DNA of 41,626 bases from JAVBOV01 sp031550205. GTDB taxonomy: Bacteria > Pseudomonadota > Alphaproteobacteria > RF32 > CAG-239. Where the stretch lies: the NCBI GenBank assembly GCA_031550205.1, contig JAVBOV010000047.1:1-41626 (forward strand), read 5' to 3'. This document shows positions 1 to 6,604 of this stretch, piece by piece. The notes beneath the pieces are model-generated. The model was not told where the DNA came from. It made no database searches and was given only the letters and a program-made list of their open reading frames with translations. The stretch's first letter is position 1. Every line of letters starts with the position of its first letter. The position numbers and the translations under genes are program-made.

Positions 1-306
1 AACAATTTTGATTTTCAAAATATATTTTTTAAAATCTTCCCTTAAAAAGGGATGAATCAGCCCTTCCAGTTTTTTCAAAGCCTTATTATCTGAAAAAACC
101 AAGTTTCTAAGCGCTCTTTTATCAAAATTTTCATTTTTAAAAACTTCCGGAAAATATTTTTTAATCACCTCTAAAAATTTTTTCTGAAAATATAACCTTC
201 TAACCACCTTGTCCACATCATAAACCGCAAAACCCAGCTCTTTAACAATAGATGCCAAAGTGGTTTTTCCACAGCCAATAGACCCAGTAATAGCAACAAT
301 TTTCAT
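1..306 (-). CDS. coaE: Dephospho-CoA kinase, 5' part only
   Basis: The product phosphorylates the 3' hydroxyl of dephospho-CoA with ATP, the last step of coenzyme A synthesis in the cytoplasm. Reading the minus strand from the ATG at 306 gives MKIVAITGSIGCGKTT, a P-loop (GSIGCGKTT) at residues 8-16, then DVDKVVRRLY, which resembles the substrate-binding D-x-D segment, and an LIHP motif near residue 85, all typical of CoaE. About 102 codons are present of a usual 190-210, and the gene runs off the left edge of the window. It is transcribed away from rho across the candidate origin. In alphaproteobacteria coaE commonly lies close to oriC, beside aroE and dnaQ (family knowledge). Confidence 0.93.
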   Translation of the reverse strand, partial: MKIVAITGSIGCGKTTLASIVKELGFAVYDVDKVVRRLYFQKKFLEVIKKYFPEVFKNENFDKRALRNLVFSDNKALKKLEGLIHPFLREDFKKYILKIKIV

Positions 307-334
307 CAATTTTCCTCAATTTTTAAAAGCCTAT

Positions 335-343
335 TGTGTATAA
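335..343 (-). promoter_or_regulatory. DnaA box (exact consensus)
   Basis: The minus strand reads TTATACACA, an exact match to TTATNCACA. It lies 29 bp upstream of the coaE start, at the left end of the candidate origin. Confidence 0.6.
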
Positions 344-445
344 CTGACATATAAACACGCTTTAATAAAATTTATCACCGCAAAGCCAAATTTAATACAA
401 CTACTTACCAACAGGTTAATAACTTTTATCAAGCCGCTATAAATA

Positions 446-454
446 TGTTTATAA
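446..454 (-). promoter_or_regulatory. Weak DnaA-box-like site
   Basis: The minus strand reads TTATAAACA, one mismatch from TTATNCACA. The same 9-mer recurs at 570-578, which makes chance a little less likely, although the background is very AT-rich. Confidence 0.35.
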
Positions 455-459
455 CTTTT

Positions 460-468
460 TTACTCACA
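460..468 (+). promoter_or_regulatory. Weak DnaA-box-like site
   Basis: The plus strand reads TTACTCACA, one mismatch from TTATNCACA. It lies 5 bp from the site at 446-454 in the opposite orientation. Confidence 0.35.
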
Positions 469-569
469 AAACCAACAAAATTTTATTTACAAATTAAAGT
501 TAATAAAAAACAAATAACTACCTAAAATATATAAAATTAATAAACAATATTTTTAACAACTGCAAAAAG

Positions 570-578
570 TGTTTATAA
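570..578 (-). promoter_or_regulatory. Weak DnaA-box-like site
   Basis: A second copy of TTATAAACA on the minus strand, inside the most AT-rich part of the spacer. Confidence 0.35.
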
Positions 579-666
579 ATATTTTATAAAAAATAATTAA
601 CATTTTTTACAACCATATACAATAACCACTAAAATATTTAAAAATATATTGTAGGGCCTGCGGCGC

Positions 667-675
667 TGTGAATAA
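667..675 (-). promoter_or_regulatory. DnaA box (exact consensus)
   Basis: The minus strand reads TTATTCACA, an exact match to TTATNCACA. It ends 4 bp before the predicted -35 element of rho, so DnaA bound here could also affect rho transcription (inference). Confidence 0.6.
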
Positions 676-679
676 TTTA

Positions 680-708
680 TTGACTCTAATGAAAAATAAA
701 TCTACTAT
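680..708 (+). promoter_or_regulatory. Predicted sigma-70-type promoter of rho
   Basis: A -35 TTGACT (680-685) and a -10 TACTAT (703-708) are separated by exactly 17 bp and lie 40 bp upstream of the rho start. The -35 matches 5 of 6 and the -10 matches 4 of 6 consensus bases. A GANTC methylation-type site (GACTC, 682-686) overlaps the -35. Confidence 0.45.
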
Positions 709-747
709 CTGCTCATCAAAACTAAAATATTCTTTTTAGGATTTTTC

Positions 748-2001
748 ATGCATTTAAAAGAACTCAAAAATAAGTCTCCCAAAGACTTGCTTCAGCAAGC
801 CGAAGCCTTAAATATTGAAGATGCCTCATCAATGCGCAAGCAAGACCTAATGTTTGCCATTTTAAAAAAAGTAGCTTCAGAAGACAATACAATTTATGGA
901 GAAGGCACAATTGAAGTCCTTCAAGACGGTTTTGGTTTTCTGCGTTCTTCACAATCCAACTACCTTGCCGGCCCGGATGACATCTATGTTTCTCCTGCCC
1001 AAGTAAAAAAATACGGCTTAAGAACGGGTGATACCATTGAAGGAGAAATAAGAGCTCCTAAAGATAATGAACGTTATTTTGCCTTAACCAAAATTAATAC
1101 AATAAATTATGATGATCCTGAAAAATCAAAACTACGTATTAATTTTGACAACTTAACGCCGCTTTACCCAACCAAAAAACTAGATTTTGATGTTATCTGC
1201 GGAGACAAAGACTATACCACCCGCGTTATTGACCTCATATCTCCGCAAGGTAAAGGCCAGCGAGGCTTAATTGTGGCTCCTCCTCGCACCGGCAAAACCG
1301 TAATGCTGCAAAACATTGCTCATGCTGTTGCCGTTAATCACCCAGAGGTTTATCTTATGGTGCTGCTGATTGATGAGCGCCCTGAAGAAGTTACCGATAT
1401 GACCCGTTCAGTCAAAGGCGAGGTTATATCTTCAACCTTTGATGAACCGGCCACCCGTCACGTTCAGGTTGCGGAAATGGTCATTGAAAAAGCTAAACGT
1501 TTGGTAGAAACTAAAAAAGACGTGGTAATTTTGCTTGATTCCATCACTAGGCTGGGCCGCGCATATAATACCGTTGTTCCTTCATCAGGCAAAGTTTTAA
1601 CCGGCGGTGTAGATGCCAACGCCCTGCAAAGACCAAAACGCATTTTGGGTGCAGCCAGAAATGTTGAAGAAGGCGGCTCCTTAACCATTATTGCCACTGC
1701 CTTAATTGACACCGGCTCCCGTATGGATGAGGTTATTTTTGAAGAATTTAAAGGAACCGGCAACTCTGAAATTATCTTAGATAGAAAATTAACCGATAAA
1801 CGCCTATTCCCGACCATCGATATCACCCGCTCCGGAACCAGAAAAGAAGAGCTTTTGGTAGATAAGCAAACTTTAACCAAAATGTGGGTGCTGCGCCGTG
1901 TCTTAATGCAGATGGGTATGACCGACGGTATGGAATTCCTGCTTGAAAAGCTAAGCTTAAGCAAAGATAATCAAGACTTTTTCAATACTATGAATAAATA
2001 A
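748..2001 (+). CDS. rho: Transcription termination factor Rho
   Basis: Rho is the hexameric RNA-dependent ATPase helicase that ends transcription of untranslated RNA. The 417-aa length is standard. In order: an N-terminal helical Rho domain (about 1-45), a cold-shock-like RNA-binding domain (about 50-120, with the RNA-binding segment GFGFLR), and a RecA-type ATPase with Walker A APPRTGKT near residue 177 and Walker B VVILLDSITR. The Q-loop (LTGGVDANALQRP) and R-loop (FEEFKGTGN) that grip RNA in the central pore are both present. The ATG at 748 has AGGA (738-741) at good spacing. It is the first gene to the right of the candidate origin, transcribed in the direction of fork movement. A predicted promoter precedes it and a hairpin terminator follows directly. 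Confidence 0.98.
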   Translation: MHLKELKNKSPKDLLQQAEALNIEDASSMRKQDLMFAILKKVASEDNTIYGEGTIEVLQDGFGFLRSSQSNYLAGPDDIYVSPAQVKKYGLRTGDTIEGEIRAPKDNERYFALTKINTINYDDPEKSKLRINFDNLTPLYPTKKLDFDVICGDKDYTTRVIDLISPQGKGQRGLIVAPPRTGKTVMLQNIAHAVAVNHPEVYLMVLLIDERPEEVTDMTRSVKGEVISSTFDEPATRHVQVAEMVIEKAKRLVETKKDVVILLDSITRLGRAYNTVVPSSGKVLTGGVDANALQRPKRILGAARNVEEGGSLTIIATALIDTGSRMDEVIFEEFKGTGNSEIILDRKLTDKRLFPTIDITRSGTRKEELLVDKQTLTKMWVLRRVLMQMGMTDGMEFLLEKLSLSKDNQDFFNTMNK

Positions 2002-2004
2002 ATG

Positions 2005-2033
2005 AAAAAACCGCCAAAACTGGCGGTTTTTTT
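2005..2033. terminator. Rho-independent terminator, probably bidirectional
   Basis: A 6-bp stem (CCGCCA / TGGCGG) with an AAAC loop is flanked by A6 on the left and T7 on the right. It starts 4 bp after the rho stop codon and faces the convergent gene that ends at 2035, so it can stop both. Confidence 0.9.
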
Positions 2034-2034
2034 A

Positions 2035-2577
2035 TTAAAGCTTTATAGGTTTAGAGTTTATTCTCTCTTTTATACCTTTTACCTTTATCATTTCAGGAGT
2101 TAGGTTAGAAAAATCTTTTTTATATTTCATACCGGTTATATCCCAAAAGTGAGTAATTTTACTAATCTTACTCTTGCTGGCTATAGGACTGTATCTTGTT
2201 TCATAATCAATCAAAACAACAATTTCCGGACCACCTTCCCTCATTCTTTTATCTGCTTTAGCGGCAGCTTTTTCAAAATCGGGAAATTTATGTAAATCCT
2301 CGGTAAGAATTGCAAACTGAGAAACCCTGGCATTTTCATTTTCAAATCTTAAAAAAACAAGACTTTCCTCATTGCCCGGAGACACGTCTTCAAGATAACA
2401 CCTAAATAAACCGCTGGTAATTTTTTCGCCGTTTCTTAGTCTTATCGTATAGCGGTCGCTGTCGTTGCGCATTCCGGAATATACTTTTACAAAATTAACA
2501 ATGTCGGTAGGGTGTTTTTCCTTGCAGGAAGAGCAGCAAAGCGCAATAGCGCATAAAAATAATAAAATCTTTTTCAT
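2035..2577 (-). CDS. Putative lipoprotein of unknown function
   Basis: A 180-aa protein I do not recognise. The N-terminus MKKILLFLCAIALCCSSCK is a short lysine-started hydrophobic signal ending in a Cys followed by charged residues, which fits a lipoprotein signal peptide with an imperfect lipobox (CSSC, Cys18). The mature part is soluble and mixed alpha/beta by composition, with segments such as VNFVKVYSGMRND and IVVLIDYETR and no repeats or membrane spans. It converges on rho and shares its terminator. It lies downstream of the HAD phosphatase on the same strand across a 43-bp gap. Membrane anchoring is inferred from the signal alone. Confidence 0.75.
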   Translation of the reverse strand: MKKILLFLCAIALCCSSCKEKHPTDIVNFVKVYSGMRNDSDRYTIRLRNGEKITSGLFRCYLEDVSPGNEESLVFLRFENENARVSQFAILTEDLHKFPDFEKAAAKADKRMREGGPEIVVLIDYETRYSPIASKSKISKITHFWDITGMKYKKDFSNLTPEMIKVKGIKERINSKPIKL

Positions 2578-2620
2578 AATAGTTTGTATTTAATTTAGTT
2601 TAGACCTTGCTTATAACATA

Positions 2621-3298
2621 TCATCTAGACAAATTCAACAAAAAACTTTTAACATCACCCATCTTGTCAAAAATATGCTTAATTCCCAAATCTTTAACTC
2701 TTTGAATATATTCGAAGTTGTTATTCATTTGGCAGCCCACAAAAGCAATCGGCAAAATATTTGCATTTAAAGCCGCCTGCAGCCCGGCCAAAGAATCTTC
2801 AACCACCACAGCCTCTTTTGGCTTAATCCCTTCTTTTTCCAAAGCATAAAGAAACAAATCAGGCGCGGGTTTGCCGCGTTCCACCATCTGTGCCGTAAAA
2901 ATATCTTCGTTTTTAAAATATTTTCTAAAGCCCAAAACATCAAGTTTATGTTCGGTCTTGTCAAAATTCCCGCCGGTGGCAATACACTGCTTAAATTGTC
3001 TGAGTTTAAAAATTTCTTCCACGCCTTCAACCGGCACCATCTGATGATTAACCGCATCTTTTTCAATTTCTTTCATTTCTTTTAAGAAACTATCATCGAT
3101 GTTTATTCCAAGCCTGCTTAAATTTTCAATTTTGCTTTTGGGGCTGATGCCGCCCAAAATTTTATTGCTGGTTTTAAAATCCCAATTTGTTTTAAATTTT
3201 TGGTTCAGCAATTTTCGCCAGCATTCTATCCATAAATGCTCTGAATCGGCAATAACCCCGTCAAAGTCCCAGATAATAAGCTTTAGCGCGTTTTTCAT
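2621..3298 (-). CDS. HAD-superfamily phosphatase (phosphoglycolate phosphatase / beta-phosphoglucomutase-like)
   Basis: A 225-aa HAD hydrolase that probably removes phosphate from a small sugar-phosphate-like substrate. Motif I is DFDGVIADSE near residue 10 (nucleophile and general acid Asp). Motif II is the ATGG segment near residue 108. Motif III is the Lys of RGKPAPD near residue 143, and motif IV is VVEDSLAGLQAA near residue 162. The helical cap lies between motifs I and II. The DSE after motif I and the GKPAPD motif place it in the PGMB/GPH branch, which does not fix the substrate. It begins 124 bp from the divergent mnmE start. No partner gene indicates its pathway. Confidence 0.88.
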   Translation of the reverse strand: MKNALKLIIWDFDGVIADSEHLWIECWRKLLNQKFKTNWDFKTSNKILGGISPKSKIENLSRLGINIDDSFLKEMKEIEKDAVNHQMVPVEGVEEIFKLRQFKQCIATGGNFDKTEHKLDVLGFRKYFKNEDIFTAQMVERGKPAPDLFLYALEKEGIKPKEAVVVEDSLAGLQAALNANILPIAFVGCQMNNNFEYIQRVKDLGIKHIFDKMGDVKSFLLNLSR

Positions 3299-3422
3299 TT
3301 TTAAGGCTCCCTAGAGAAGAAGTTTCAACGCATTTTAACCCTGATAACTTAAAAACCCGTAAAACCTCTCTAGAGTCAAAAAAAGCTGTATTTTTTAGAT
3401 TTTATGTATTATATAGTCTTTC

Positions 3423-4739
3423 ATGAAAACTATCTATGCACTTTCCACCGTTTATGGCAAATCCGGCGTTGCGCTCATCCGCATTTCCGGAAAAAGCGCC
3501 CGTGCCGTAATTTCAGAAATGACCGATTTAAAAAACCCCGAGCCTCGTAAAACATATTTCATTAATCTAAAATCAAAAATCAAAAATCAAAAATTAGATA
3601 AATGTCTGCTGGTTTATTTTCCGGCTCCTCATTCTTTTACCGGAGAAGATGTTGTTGAGCTTCACATTCACGGGTCTAAAGCGGTAATTTCCAGCATATT
3701 AAATGCTTTGGGTTCAATTTCGGAATTTTGCCTGGCCGAACCCGGAGAATTTTCCAAAAGAGCCTTTTACAACGGCAAAATGGATTTAACCGAAGCCGAA
3801 GGCCTCGCCGATTTAATTGATGCCGAAACTTCTGAGCAGCAAAAAGCTGCCCTGCGCCAAATGGAAGGCGGGCTGAAAAATCTTTATACCGCTTGGCGCC
3901 AAGATATTATTAAGGTCTTAGCCTATCTTGAAGCATATATAGATTTTCCGGAAGAAGATATTAATGAATCTATAAAAAACAATATTTTAAACACTGTATT
4001 TAAACTAAAGCAAGAAATAGCCGAACATCTTTCACAGGATGAAGTTGGAGAAAGATTAAGAGATGGTTTCAGGGTTGTCATATTTGGCCCGCCGAATTCC
4101 GGAAAATCAAGCCTGCTTAATGCGCTGGTTAAAAGAGAGGCGGCCATAGTTTCAGACGTTGCCGGCACCACCCGCGACGCTATAGACGTTCATTTAGATA
4201 TTAAAGGTTATCCGGTTACCATAACCGACACCGCCGGAATCAGGAAAGTTGAAGAGCTTATTGAGCAAAAAGGCATAGAAATTGCCTTTGCCAAAGTTGT
4301 GGATGCCGACTTGGTTTTATGCGTCTTTGATTCTTCACAAGACAGTGTTCAGGTGTTTGAAAACATAGAAAAAGAATCTAAAAACAAAGTGATATATATT
4401 GCTAACAAAAGTGATAAGTTAAGCAAAAAAACCGATAAAGACGTTTTTTATATCTCCGCCAAAACCGGAGAAGGAATAGAGGCTTTGGTTGAGCGCATAT
4501 ATAATAGCATCAAAGAACGCTTCACTTCAGGCTCGGGCTTAATTATCACCCGTCAAAGATATAAAGAGGCCCTCCGAGAAACGTTGGAACATCTTGAGCA
4601 GTTTAGCTTAAATAAAGAAATAGAGCTATCGACCGAAGACGCCCGCATGGCCTCTCGTGCTCTGGGCAAAATCACTGGAGTTGTTAATGTTGAAGACATT
4701 CTAGATAAAATTTTCAGCGATTTTTGCATTGGAAAATAA
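3423..4739 (+). CDS. mnmE: tRNA uridine-5-carboxymethylaminomethyl(34) synthesis GTPase MnmE
   Basis: MnmE works with MnmG to build the (carboxymethyl)aminomethyl group on wobble U34 of certain tRNAs. The 438-aa length is near the family norm. An N-terminal folate-binding domain (1-120) contains SFTGEDVVELHIHG, followed by a helical domain. The inserted G domain has G1 GPPNSGKSS near residue 223, G3 DTAG, and G4 NKSD. The C-terminal CIGK carries the catalytic Cys. Residues about 48-58 are encoded by a 7-bp tandem repeat (3565-3595), replacing an ordinary surface loop of the first domain in frame. The mnmG gene follows at once, 1 bp after the stop, so the two partner proteins are co-transcribed. 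Confidence 0.98.
   Translation: MKTIYALSTVYGKSGVALIRISGKSARAVISEMTDLKNPEPRKTYFINLKSKIKNQKLDKCLLVYFPAPHSFTGEDVVELHIHGSKAVISSILNALGSISEFCLAEPGEFSKRAFYNGKMDLTEAEGLADLIDAETSEQQKAALRQMEGGLKNLYTAWRQDIIKVLAYLEAYIDFPEEDINESIKNNILNTVFKLKQEIAEHLSQDEVGERLRDGFRVVIFGPPNSGKSSLLNALVKREAAIVSDVAGTTRDAIDVHLDIKGYPVTITDTAGIRKVEELIEQKGIEIAFAKVVDADLVLCVFDSSQDSVQVFENIEKESKNKVIYIANKSDKLSKKTDKDVFYISAKTGEGIEALVERIYNSIKERFTSGSGLIITRQRYKEALRETLEHLEQFSLNKEIELSTEDARMASRALGKITGVVNVEDILDKIFSDFCIGK
3565..3595. repeat. 7-bp tandem repeat (NAAAATC family), inside mnmE
   Basis: About 4.4 units of the type ATCAAAA, in frame in mnmE, encoding LKSKIKNQK. Same family as the repeats at 10954, 11617, 13194, 24541, 35404 and 37006. 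Confidence 0.9.
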
Positions 4740-4740
4740 T

Positions 4741-6564
4741 ATGCTTCAATCAAAAATTTATGATGTGATTGTAATCGGAGGAGGCCATGCCGGCTGTGAG
4801 GCCGCCGCTGCTTCGGCACGTTTGGGCGCCAAAACCGCTTTAATCACTCATAAAATATCCACCATCGGCGCCATGTCCTGCAATCCGGCTATCGGTGGTT
4901 TGGGCAAAGGTCATTTGGTCAGAGAAATAGATGCCTTAGACGGTTTAATGGGTCGGGTTATAGATAAAGCCGGCATCCAGTTCAGAATGTTAAACGCCTC
5001 CAAAGGCCCGGCAGTCAGAGGACCAAGGGCGCAAGCCGATAGAGAATTATATAAAAAATACATGCTTGAAGCCCTGCAAAATCAGCCAAGCTTAGATATA
5101 ATCGAAGCCTCTGTCGAAGGCATAGAATTCAAAGACAACTCCTTCACCCTTCACCTTTCACCATTCACTTTTCACTGCAACGCCCAAAGCGTTGTCCTAA
5201 CTTCCGGCACCTTTTTAAACGGCAAAATTTTCATTGGTCAGGAAGCTTCCGTCGGCGGCAGAATACATGACGTCAGCTGCTCCGGTATAACGCCGTATTT
5301 AAAGGCTGCTGGTCTAAAGGTTGGACGCCTAAAGACCGGAACCCCTGCCCGTCTGTCTGCAAAAAGCATAGACTTTTCCAAGTTAGAGATTCAAAAAGGT
5401 GACGAACACCCCCAGCCTTTTTCATATTTAACCAAAGAAATTACCAACCCGCAAATTAACTGCCACATCACCCATACCAACCCGGAAACCCACCGTATAA
5501 TCAAAGACAACTTTTCCAAATGCGCCTTGTTTTCAGGCTTAATTGAAGGGGTCGGCCCGCGCTATTGCCCCAGCATTGAAGATAAGCTGGTTAAATTTGC
5601 CGATAAAGACTCTCACCAAATATTCTTAGAGCCGGAGGGGTTGAATTCAGATGTAATCTATCCCAACGGCATATCCACCTCTTTGCCTAAAGGGGTTCAA
5701 GAACAGTTTATCCGAACCATTAAAGGCTTGGAAAAGGTAAAGATTTTAGAATATGCCTACGCCATAGAATATGACTTTGTCGACCCTCAAGAGCTTAAAA
5801 ACACTCTGGAGTGCAAAAAAATTCCCGGCCTCTTTCTGGCCGGACAAATCAACGGCACCACCGGCTATGAAGAAGCTGCCGCCCAAGGTTTAATCGCCGG
5901 CGCCAACGCTGCCGGACACCTTTTTACTGTTGACCGCTCAGAAGGTTACATCGGCGTAATGGTAGATGACTTAATCACCAAAGGCGTTGATGAGCCTTAC
6001 CGCATGTTCACCTCCCGATCCGAATACCGCCTCTTTTTAAGAGCTGATAATGCCGACGAGCGTCTAACCCCAAAAGGCTATGAAGCAGGCTTGGTTTCTG
6101 AATATAGATACGGTGTATTTAAAGCTAAAAGAGATGAAAAAAACAAATATCTGGAGCTTTTCAAAAATCTGCGGCTGACTCCCAAACAGGCCCGAGAGCA
6201 TGGTTTAACCATAACCTCACCCCGTACAGCTTTCGAACTGTTGGCTTTAAATGTTCCACGTGAAACTCTTGAGCAAATTTGGCCTGAGTTAAAAAACGCC
6301 TCTCCGGAGATCTATGAACAAATAGAAACCGAGTCCACCTATTCGGGATACTTAAAACGCCAGCAGGCTGACATAGATTTGTTTAAAAAAGACGAAGGAT
6401 TAAAAATTAAAGAAGACATAGACTACCGCAAAATAGGCGGCCTTTCCAATGAAATGGTTGCCAAATTAAGCAAAGTCAAACCCTCAACCATTGGCGAAGC
6501 TTCGCGCATTCCCGGTGTAACTCCGGCTGCAATCACCGCCCTGCTCGGTCATCTTAAGAAATAA
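4741..6564 (+). CDS. mnmG: tRNA uridine-5-carboxymethylaminomethyl(34) synthesis enzyme MnmG (GidA)
   Basis: The FAD-dependent partner of MnmE, modifying tRNA wobble U34. From ATG 4741 it is 607 aa, a normal length. The Rossmann FAD motif VIGGGHAGCEAA is near residue 13, followed by SCNPAIGGLGKGH, KTGTPAR, and the C-terminal tRNA-binding region with GLSNEMVAKL and RIPGVTPAAI. A TTG at 4729, overlapping the mnmE stop, is an alternative start, but ATG 4741 has GGAAAA just upstream and begins the conserved sequence. Residues about 134-146 (SFTLHLSPFTFHC) come from a 7-bp repeat. A near-perfect parS site lies in frame at 6252-6267, where the protein reads NVPRETL. Confidence 0.97.
   Translation: MLQSKIYDVIVIGGGHAGCEAAAASARLGAKTALITHKISTIGAMSCNPAIGGLGKGHLVREIDALDGLMGRVIDKAGIQFRMLNASKGPAVRGPRAQADRELYKKYMLEALQNQPSLDIIEASVEGIEFKDNSFTLHLSPFTFHCNAQSVVLTSGTFLNGKIFIGQEASVGGRIHDVSCSGITPYLKAAGLKVGRLKTGTPARLSAKSIDFSKLEIQKGDEHPQPFSYLTKEITNPQINCHITHTNPETHRIIKDNFSKCALFSGLIEGVGPRYCPSIEDKLVKFADKDSHQIFLEPEGLNSDVIYPNGISTSLPKGVQEQFIRTIKGLEKVKILEYAYAIEYDFVDPQELKNTLECKKIPGLFLAGQINGTTGYEEAAAQGLIAGANAAGHLFTVDRSEGYIGVMVDDLITKGVDEPYRMFTSRSEYRLFLRADNADERLTPKGYEAGLVSEYRYGVFKAKRDEKNKYLELFKNLRLTPKQAREHGLTITSPRTAFELLALNVPRETLEQIWPELKNASPEIYEQIETESTYSGYLKRQQADIDLFKKDEGLKIKEDIDYRKIGGLSNEMVAKLSKVKPSTIGEASRIPGVTPAAITALLGHLKK
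5142..5176. repeat. 7-bp tandem repeat (NTTCACY family), inside mnmG
   Basis: Five consecutive heptamers: CTTCACC, CTTCACC, TTTCACC, ATTCACT, TTTCACT. They are in frame within mnmG. The same family covers the dnaX start at 22910-22939. Confidence 0.85.
6252..6267. promoter_or_regulatory. parS-like ParB-binding site inside mnmG
   Basis: TGTTCCACGTGAAACT matches the widespread parS consensus TGTTNCACGTGAAACA at 15 of 16 positions, with the central CACGTG intact. It lies within mnmG, about 5.6 kb from the candidate oriC and 3.3 kb from parA. ParB binding is inferred. Confidence 0.6.
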
Positions 6565-6604
6565 TTAGCTTCTCTGTTATAGCCTAAGACCAAAGGAGAT
6601 TCTC

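Larger units (their letters stand above)
307..747. other. oriC: Candidate chromosomal replication origin (oriC)
   Basis: This 441-bp gene-free spacer separates divergent coaE and rho and is extremely AT-rich, with many runs of A and T. It carries two exact matches to the DnaA box consensus TTATNCACA, both on the minus strand (335-343 TTATACACA; 667-675 TTATTCACA), near opposite ends. One-mismatch boxes lie at 446-454 and 570-578 (TTATAAACA, minus strand) and at 460-468 (TTACTCACA, plus strand). The AT-rich core between them could be the unwinding element. The alphaproteobacterial origin is known to lie in the hemE/coaE/rho neighbourhood with parABS a few kb away, as here. Function is inferred; no GC-skew calculation was possible. 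Confidence 0.72.

Noticed and set aside
307..747. CtrA sites (TTAA-N7-TTAA) in the candidate origin
   Set aside because: Many TTAA are present, but none at the correct spacing by eye.
1464..1964. Long open frame antisense to rho
   Set aside because: It is a mirror of the rho codon pattern and has no recognisable protein features; the same holds for other long antisense frames inside cca, radA, mlaF and gpmI.
4729..4740. TTG start for mnmG at 4729
   Set aside because: It adds four unaligned residues inside the mnmE stop region; ATG 4741 has a purine-rich leader and begins at the conserved sequence.
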